From an uncultured Treponema sp. (lineage in GTDB: Bacteria > Spirochaetota > Spirochaetia > Treponematales > Treponemataceae): a stretch of 9,045 bases of DNA. The stretch lies in assembly GCA_946611835.1 (NCBI GenBank), contig CAMOEE010000099.1, positions 1 through 9,045 on the forward strand, given 5' to 3'. The notes below the pieces were generated by a model. The model saw only the letters and a program-made list of their open reading frames with translations. It was not told the DNA's origin and made no database searches. A program made the position numbers and the translations under genes. Shown here in pieces: positions 1-6,700 of this stretch; position 1 is the first letter of the stretch; the number at the start of each line of letters is the position of its first letter.

Positions 1-438
1 TGTCTCGCTGTAATAGCTTCCTGCGACCCGGTCACCATAAAGGTTGTATTCGCTGAAAGGAACATAAAAGCATTTTAGCTGGGCTCCGTATCCCAAATTT
101 CCCTTTCTCTGACTGAATGCGATTGTCTCCAGGGCAGAGTCGGCAATCCATGCGTTGTGGAAGACCGCGATTTCTGTCTGGTCAAGGACGCAGCTTGCCG
201 CGGCATTGTAGTCGAAGAAGCTTATGTCGTCGCTGAGCGCAGTGAAGGCCGTTCCCAAAGCCTCGCTGCGTCCTCCGGCCGGAATGTTCATTGAGCGGAA
301 GACGGTGTTTCCTTCGTTGGGATCGATTGATGATGAAAAAATATCAGCCAGTGAGTCCTCGACCCCTGACAAGTCCAGTGCCCCGGCATATAAGAGAAAA
401 ATGAAAAATAAGGCCGCAGAGAAGATTTTTTTCATCAT
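1..438 (-). CDS. UPF0164 / FadL-like outer-membrane protein, N-terminal part (runs off left edge)
   Basis: Read on the reverse strand from ATG ATG at 438-433, this frame stays open for 146 codons to the window edge, so the C-terminus is missing. An in-frame TAA at 447-445 lies immediately upstream, which fixes the start at one of the two adjacent ATGs. The product begins with a signal peptide (MMKK, a hydrophobic run, then YAGA before LDLS; probable cleavage near residue 20). The mature part contains IPAGGRSEALGTAFTALSDD and, further on, GYGAQLKCFYVPFSEYNLYG, which I recognise as the treponemal UPF0164 family. Members are treated as FadL-like outer-membrane beta-barrels probably involved in uptake of hydrophobic nutrients; that role is family knowledge, not visible here. 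No Shine-Dalgarno precedes the start. The gene is divergent from the operon at 562-8573. The family call is strong; the transported substrate is unknown. Confidence 0.88.
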   Translation of the reverse strand, partial: MMKKIFSAALFFIFLLYAGALDLSGVEDSLADIFSSSIDPNEGNTVFRSMNIPAGGRSEALGTAFTALSDDISFFDYNAAASCVLDQTEIAVFHNAWIADSALETIAFSQRKGNLGYGAQLKCFYVPFSEYNLYGDRVAGSYYSET

Positions 439-443
439 ATTAT

Positions 444-472
444 ATTATAATTGGTAGGGACATAAAAATCCA
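444..472 (-). promoter_or_regulatory. Candidate sigma-70-type promoter for the UPF0164 gene
   Basis: On the reverse strand a perfect TATAAT occupies 449-444. A weak -35-like TGGATT (three of six matches to TTGACA) sits at 472-467, with a 17-bp spacer. Transcription would start about 7 nt after the -10, essentially at the first ATG (438). This agrees with the absence of any purine-rich ribosome-binding site and suggests a leaderless or nearly leaderless mRNA. AT-rich DNA gives TATAAT by chance fairly often, so this is a candidate only. Confidence 0.35.
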
Positions 473-479
473 TGTCCTA
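456..479. repeat. Imperfect inverted repeat in the divergent intergenic region (possible operator)
   Basis: GGACAT at 458-463 and ATGTCC at 472-477 form a perfect 6-bp inverted repeat around an 8-nt AT-rich centre. The match extends outward (AGG/CCTA flanks) if one extra G on the left is allowed. It overlaps the proposed -35 and spacer of the reverse-strand UPF0164 promoter and lies about 85 bp upstream of the forward operon start. It could be an operator for a dimeric regulator or a chance palindrome. No regulator gene lies nearby. Confidence 0.3.
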
Positions 480-561
480 ATCCTTCTCTTATTTTCGGAT
501 AATTAGCTTGATTGAGTTACAAATATAACCGAAAAATAGAGTAGGAAAATAAGCTTTAAAA

Positions 562-3500
562 ATGCAGGCTAGGACACTTGCTTTCGTATTCCTCTTTTCT
601 CTTTTCTCTTCCGCACTTTGTTTTTCAGATTCTGCTGAAAATGCGGCCGGTAAAACTTTGTCCTTAAAAGAAATCGATATTCTGATTGACAGCGAGAAAT
701 ACAACGAGGCTTTGAGGGAAGTCTCCAGATACATGGAATCCTATCCGAATGATTTTGACAGGGCGCAAAAAAGAATCTCCAGAATAATGAAAGCCAGGGA
801 GAAATACAATGAAGGCGCGGCTGCCCTTGTGGATGTGATAAAAAAGGCCGGGGAAGCCAAGAGCGAAAAACTCACGAAAATCCGGGATCTTGAGACTTCC
901 GAGCAGAATCCTACTGAATATGTGAATGATTTTTTAAACCTGGCCCGAAGGTCCGTTACCCTCGGTGATGTCCTGGTACTTTACAATAAGATTATGCGAG
1001 AGGGCGTGGAGCTGGTCAGGAACGAATCCTGGTATGAAGCGGCCCTAAAATTTGAGGAAGGATTTGCGATAAAAAACGAGTTCTCCGATGTTGTCTTCGA
1101 TCCTCAAAAAGGGGAGGATAGCGATTCCGGGAAGATTGTCGTGTATGAGAGCGACATAACCCTTCCTTCTCACAGGGCCGTGGAAAGTGTCAGAAATTAT
1201 GTGGCAGGAAGCAAATCCTCATCCGGAATGAAAGACCGTCTTTCTGACTGCGAGAAGGCCTACACCGAATATATGAAGGCCCTTTCATCAAGGAACCTTT
1301 CAGGGGCAGAAAGCGCCTTCAAAAAAGTTGAGGCCTCTTTCGTAAGATATGCTGAGCTCAGGAATCAGATTATGGCTGAAGCCAGGGTTCTTGAAAAAGC
1401 GAATGAGCTGGCAATCACCAGAAATCCTCTTCTCAAGAATTCTTCTTTCGTTTATTTCCAGGAGAAATTCATCATAGGGGATGAGTCCAACCCTGACACC
1501 GGCGTTATCGGTGCAATGGACGCTTATTACAACACAAGGATTGAGGCAATGAAGGGGCGGACGGGTCAGCTTGTGCTTGAGAGTCTGGACTCAGTCATAA
1601 CGAACCTGCCAGAGAACCTTATATACGAGCGGTCATCATCAATTGAAGGCGAAAAAAAGAAACTTTCCAGGATAAGGGACTATGCTTCCCTGGGAATCTC
1701 AGTTCATTCTCTCTATGCCCACGAAAAGGACATCGACGGTAAGACCTTCGTGGAAAAGCACGGGGAGTACAAGACATCGATGGAATTCATGAAGGATTAC
1801 ATCACCGGTCTTTCTCTCTGCTATGACGAGGTTCTGACGCTCTCAGGCTTGAATGTCTCGGACGACAAGGTATTTCTTGATGATTTTTCTGAGAAGACAC
1901 TTTCCCTGGCCTACGAAAGGCTGCTTTTTTACGAGACAATAAAGTCCAATGTGAAAAACTATATTCCGAAGTTGGAAGAAGAAAAGAAAAAGGTGACAGC
2001 TTTCTTTGAGGAGAAGGAAAGAAAAAAAAGAGAGCTTGAGGAACTGAAAAAAATCAGCGGTGGTGCCCTTGCTCTTCCTTTCTCAACCACTCGGGATACG
2101 GCCGGTGTTCAGGTTGCAGACGAGCCTCTTAATATGACGGGGCATATCGATTATTTCATGGCCCTGGCAAATAACAATGCGACCCTGGCTCTCTCCCAGT
2201 CACAGAAAATATGGGCCTACCTTGCCACCGGTTACGCCTCCCTGGCTGAAAGCTCTTATGAACGCCATGCCTCCCTTTGCTCTGATTCGGAAAGCCTTCT
2301 CAATGGGGAAAGTTTTCCAGTGTCAGAAGATGAAAGTTCAGACGAACTTTCCTTCATAAAAAAATATCCCCGTGAGGCAAAGGAAAAGTCCGCCGCACTC
2401 GTGGAAGAGCTGGGCAAAAAAAAGGCTGAGCTTAATTCTCAGGCAAAGATTCTCGCCGGCGGAGAAGTTTTCCGCACGACCGACAATGCCTACAACAGCG
2501 GAATGCTTCGCTTTGAGCAGATTGGCAAAATGTATGACGAGCTTTCGGTAAAGGCTTCCAGGATAGTCGCAGAGGCGGACAAACAGATGAGGCTTTACGA
2601 CACCCTGATCCGTCAGGGAAACGAGCAGTATGAGCTTGCCGAGAAAGCTTTCAGGGAGGGCAGGTATGATGCCGCTAACACTGCCGTCGACGCTGCCTCT
2701 GAGAAGTTTGCCGCTGCCCTTGATGTGGAGTACAACGAGAAAATCCGCCTGATGCGTGAGAAGACCCTTAATGAACTGGCCATTAAAATCCAGCAGGCGG
2801 AATATGTCAAAGTTCTTCGTGAGGTCTATGAGCTCAAGGACAAGGCCGCCACAGCCTACTATTCAAGTGACTTTGACGGCGCTGAAAACATACTGGTTTC
2901 GGCCCAGGCAAAATGGGCCGGCGTTTCCACCGAAGCGGACCCTGAAATCGATGACCTGCTTGCGATTGTCACTACGGTCAAGAATATCGGTTACGGGCGA
3001 ATCCTTGAGCCTTCCGACCCTCATTATCCTGAGCTTTCTTACAGCCTTGATATGGCAAGGCAGAATTTTGAGAGGGGAAGGAAACTCAAAAAACAGAATG
3101 ATGAGGCCGGGGCAGGTCAGGCTTTCAGTACGGCCCTCTCATACATCAGGAATGTTCAGAATGTCTATCCTCTCAACAAGGCGGCCCAGCTCCTGAACCT
3201 GCAGATTCAGCGGGAACTTGATCCTGACGGTTTCCCCCGGCTCTTTGAGCAGCAGTACAAGGCGGCAAAAGTCAAAAAAGACCTTAAGGAAAGGCTTGCT
3301 GATTACGAGGACCTGTATGAAATCAATCCTGACTATCCGGCTCTGGCCCAGGAGATTTACGGAATAAAAGATTCCCTGGGAATGTTCCCTAAAAAAGAAA
3401 TAAAAAAAGAAGTCAAGAAATCGGCTGACTCAAAGATTGCCCAGGCAAGGAAGGCATTCACAGAGGCCGGAAGTGACGAGAACAAGCTTAATGCCGCCCT

Positions 3501-3768
3501 TAAGCTTGCCAACGAGGCGATTGCAATTGACGGCACCAGTAAGGCCGCCAAGGAACTCAAGCTTGAGATTCAGCTCAAAATCGGTTCGACCGCCACTGCC
3601 ATTCTTTCTCAGAATGACGAAAAAATGTATGCTGAAGCCGCGCGACTCTTTAACCAGAGGCGTTTTGCCGACGCAAAGATTTTAATGGACAGGCTCCTTA
3701 CGGGGCGGGCCGCACAGAAAAGCCGTAAGGTCATGGATTTGTACAACCGAATCCTCAAGCGTGTTTAG
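562..3768 (+). CDS. Exported large helical TPR-like protein, first gene of phosphatase operon
   Basis: A 1068-residue protein of unknown function. ATG 562 is the only reasonable start, because an in-frame TAA lies at 550-552; its Shine-Dalgarno is weak (AGGA at 543-546, about 15 nt away). Residues 1-20 form a signal peptide with a hydrophobic core ending S-A-L-C. C20 is lipobox-like but Leu at -1 is atypical, so cleavage by signal peptidase I or lipidation are both possible. The rest has no membrane segment and looks almost entirely helical. TPR-like hairpins with the usual A/G/Y-rich helix pattern occur near residues 38-60, 145-172, 684-725, 760-785, 830-870, 955-1005 and 1018-1065. A strongly charged coiled-coil-like stretch covers 468-500, and a Lys-rich linker covers 943-958. 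It ends 8 nt before the sensor phosphatase gene, whose ribosome-binding site overlaps its stop codon. Inference: a periplasmic or envelope-attached scaffold or partner for the phosphatase sensor. From memory T. pallidum has a similar gene order near its FadL-like genes; I could not check this. Confidence 0.9.
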   Translation: MQARTLAFVFLFSLFSSALCFSDSAENAAGKTLSLKEIDILIDSEKYNEALREVSRYMESYPNDFDRAQKRISRIMKAREKYNEGAAALVDVIKKAGEAKSEKLTKIRDLETSEQNPTEYVNDFLNLARRSVTLGDVLVLYNKIMREGVELVRNESWYEAALKFEEGFAIKNEFSDVVFDPQKGEDSDSGKIVVYESDITLPSHRAVESVRNYVAGSKSSSGMKDRLSDCEKAYTEYMKALSSRNLSGAESAFKKVEASFVRYAELRNQIMAEARVLEKANELAITRNPLLKNSSFVYFQEKFIIGDESNPDTGVIGAMDAYYNTRIEAMKGRTGQLVLESLDSVITNLPENLIYERSSSIEGEKKKLSRIRDYASLGISVHSLYAHEKDIDGKTFVEKHGEYKTSMEFMKDYITGLSLCYDEVLTLSGLNVSDDKVFLDDFSEKTLSLAYERLLFYETIKSNVKNYIPKLEEEKKKVTAFFEEKERKKRELEELKKISGGALALPFSTTRDTAGVQVADEPLNMTGHIDYFMALANNNATLALSQSQKIWAYLATGYASLAESSYERHASLCSDSESLLNGESFPVSEDESSDELSFIKKYPREAKEKSAALVEELGKKKAELNSQAKILAGGEVFRTTDNAYNSGMLRFEQIGKMYDELSVKASRIVAEADKQMRLYDTLIRQGNEQYELAEKAFREGRYDAANTAVDAASEKFAAALDVEYNEKIRLMREKTLNELAIKIQQAEYVKVLREVYELKDKAATAYYSSDFDGAENILVSAQAKWAGVSTEADPEIDDLLAIVTTVKNIGYGRILEPSDPHYPELSYSLDMARQNFERGRKLKKQNDEAGAGQAFSTALSYIRNVQNVYPLNKAAQLLNLQIQRELDPDGFPRLFEQQYKAAKVKKDLKERLADYEDLYEINPDYPALAQEIYGIKDSLGMFPKKEIKKEVKKSADSKIAQARKAFTEAGSDENKLNAALKLANEAIAIDGTSKAAKELKLEIQLKIGSTATAILSQNDEKMYAEAARLFNQRRFADAKILMDRLLTGRAAQKSRKVMDLYNRILKRV

Positions 3769-3774
3769 GGGTGA
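3767..3774 (+). promoter_or_regulatory. Ribosome-binding site that decides the phosphatase start
   Basis: AGGGGTGA overlaps the last two bases of the upstream TAG stop and ends 2 nt before ATG 3777. GGGGTGA can pair with the 16S 3' end with a single G-U wobble, and the GGGG core is 5 nt from the ATG. The in-frame GTG at 3771 lies inside this element and has nothing at proper distance upstream, so ATG 3777 is preferred. The overlap suggests translational coupling of the two genes. Confidence 0.65.
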
Positions 3775-3776
3775 GA

Positions 3777-6700
3777 ATGAAAAGGTTCTTTTCCAGTCTT
3801 TTTTTTATTTTTTTCCTTCTCTCTGCTCAAATGGTTTTCTCCCAGCAGAAAACTGAATTCTTCTGGGACTCTGTCTCGGCCCTGTCGGACAAAAATTCAT
3901 ATTTCCCTGTTTCTGTATCGGACAGTGACAGCACATATATTTTCTATGAGTCGGCCGATAAAATCCGCAGGGAAATCAAAATTTCCTACAAGCGAAAGGA
4001 AGGTGAGCTGGGCTGGTCGGAGACATCTTCCCTGCCTGAATCCTTCAGGTATTCGGGTGATGATGTTCCGGATATGTATTCAGCCGCTGTCTCTTCCGAT
4101 GACACGATTGCGGTCTCTGTCCTTGACTCACTTTCTGCCTCCGGGATCGTAAAGGTCTATTCTTCTTCTGATAAGGCCTCTTCCTTCACCAGCTTCGCCT
4201 TTCCCCCTCAAAAAAAGCAGATTGCCTCTTCAAGAATCTTTGCCCTTTCTGAGGGCGGTTTTATCCTCTTTATATCTCTTGGCGAGGGCAGGCAAAGCCC
4301 GACTGAGTCTTCCTTCTCGCTTTTGTATTCCGAGTCTGATGACGGAAAAAAATGGAGCGATTTAAAGCCCTTCAGACCGGCCGAGTCAATCTCAAACGCA
4401 TTCTCCCCATTTTATGCACGGATCGGCCAGAAAGACTTTGTCTTCTTCGAGGGCTGGAGCAGAAGGGACCTTACAACCTCGCTGATTTATGCTTCTTCAA
4501 GGGCTTCTCGCTCAGGCTCCTGGTCTGTTCCCTTCGTGGTTAGCGATGAAAGCTCCATGGAGGACAATTCCCAGAACTACCTTGACTACAAGAATTACCG
4601 GCCTTTTGTCCTGAGCGACGGAATCAGCACCAAAATCGTCTGGGAAAGAACGCCAAAAAACAGCAATTCCGCCCTTGTCATGGTCTCATCCCTCAACATG
4701 GAGGGAAGAATAGAGTTTAAAAATGATGTCGACAAGCTGAACTCATTCGGAAACGGTCGCAGACCATCACTTTTCCTCTTAGACGGCAATTTCTTCGCCC
4801 TCTGGTTCGATGACCGTAACGGGGTTAACAACGTTCATATTGCCGAGAATCTCGGCGTCCAGTGGGCTGAGATTGATTCCTTCCAGCAGAGGCAGAGCTC
4901 AAAGACCCCGTCTTCCTTTCCATCCGCTATGCTCGACGGAAAAAAATCATTGAATATCGCCTGGCAGGAAGAGAGCGGGGGCACAAGCCGTATCATGCTG
5001 ATTAGTCAGGACTATCATGCCGAAAAGCCTCTCCTTGCCGCAAAAAATTTCAAGTCCGGAAAAAGGGGAAACATCAAGAATCCCTCTGTCACGGTCAACA
5101 TGCCGAAAGATGTTTCTGGAATCGAGGGCTTCTGTGCGATAGTCACCAGTGACGAGAATGAGATGCCGGATTCTGACATTCAGAGCCTTCAGTTCAGGCT
5201 TCCGTCAGACAATTTGATAAGGGCAAGTATTCCAGAGGGCACGAGCGGCGACGAAAAAATCTACTTTAAGGCAAGGATTCTCGACAAGGCCGGAAACTGG
5301 TCAGATGTCGCCGTTCTTCCATATCATTTTGACAGCACTCCGCCAAAAAAAATCGGGGATATTTTCTTCGACAAGGATGAATGGGGATTCGCCGCCTCAA
5401 ACGATGTCTCTTTCTCATGGAAAGGCGACGAGGAGGATGATATTGCGGGATACTCATGGATTCTTTCAAGGGTCGCTCCGATTGACAGGTCTCTTGCAGT
5501 AACAAAAAACAAGAAACTTTCGCTGACCGCCGGGGAGAGCGGCCGGATTCTTTCAGAGCTGGTTGAAAAAAATGAGGCAAAAATCAAAAAGACAAAAAAT
5601 CCTTCCGAAAAGGTCATGGTCAATAAACCCTTCGTGTCTTTCCGTAACAGGGACAACGGAATCTACATCTTCTCCGTGCGGCCGATTGACAGCGTAGGAA
5701 ATGCCGGGGAGGCAAGCCATGTCGTACTTTTCCTCAACAAATACAAGGCTTCAACCCTCATTAAAAATGTCAGCGCTAGTCCCGACGAGATGGGTAATGT
5801 ATTCCTTTCGATTTCTGGTGAGGAATTCTCTTACGACGGAATGGTTTCTGATGTCATAATCACGAACATTGACAGCGGCGAGAAGTATCTCTTCAGCAGG
5901 AAAAATGATGATTTTAGTGTCCTGCGTGGAAAAGACGGCCTTGAGACTGTGAGCGGAATAAAAATCGACGGAATGAAGGCCGGCAAATACCGTGTTCAGA
6001 TCAGGCATACGGAACGGGGGCTTTCAACCTGGGGCAAAAATCTCGTAATCGGCGAGAACGGAACCGTAAAATACGAAAAACAATACAATTTCGAGCCGGT
6101 CTGGAAAATTCTTCCGCTGGTTCAGAAAAAATACAGCCTGCAGACCGAAAAACTCGTCTTCTGGGCTGTGATGGCCCTCATTGCCATTGGGCTCCTTGTG
6201 TGTACTAGGGGAGTCCTTTCCCTCGCAAAAGATGTTCTTAAAATCAGGAAAGATGTCGAGTCAATTTTGACAGGAGATTATATGAAAAAAGAAGAAGTTG
6301 AAAAAATGGAAGCAAATCTCAAGGTTCACTTCTCTTTGAGGCTGAAATTCGGTTTCGCCATTACGGCCCTGCTTCTCTTCATTGTGGCGGGCGTTGCCTT
6401 CGTAATCGGCTATGAGATGTCCCGCACCCAGGAAAGAATATTGATTTCGGGGCTGAAAGACCGTGTTAAGGTCGTTATGGGAAACATGGCTTCCGCAGCC
6501 CAGTCATATCTCCCGGACGGCCGTGAAAAGCTCGTTGATATCGGTGAAATCGTAAACCAGACCAACAACTTTGCCGAGGCCCGTCATGCCTCAATCCTCA
6601 GCTACGAGATTGACGGAAAGGCCCTCAAAGACGGCAGCCGGCCAATGGATTATGTCTGGGCCTCAAATGACCCCGACATCCTCAGAAAAATCGATAAAAT

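Noticed and set aside
224..457. A 77-codon forward frame at the left edge
   Set aside because: It is antisense to the UPF0164 gene, whose family motifs are clear on the reverse strand.
508..542. Forward promoter for the operon: TTGATT/TTGAGT with TATAAC or TAGAGT
   Set aside because: Spacers are too short (10 bp) or too long (19-23 bp) and the -10 matches are poor. A promoter is expected here but I cannot place it.
562..624. Lipoprotein call for the TPR-like protein based on Cys20
   Set aside because: Leu at position -1 is atypical for a lipobox, even in spirochetes. It is kept only as an alternative to ordinary signal-peptide cleavage.
2756..3196. A 146-codon forward frame inside the TPR-like gene
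   Set aside because: It is out of frame with a continuous, well-composed 1068-residue protein. Its Arg/Pro/Ser-rich product is typical of a shifted frame.
6267..6272. A perfect TTGACA -35-like hexamer just upstream of the internal start
   Set aside because: No -10-like hexamer lies 15-19 bp downstream, where the sequence is GAAGAAG-type. It is probably chance.
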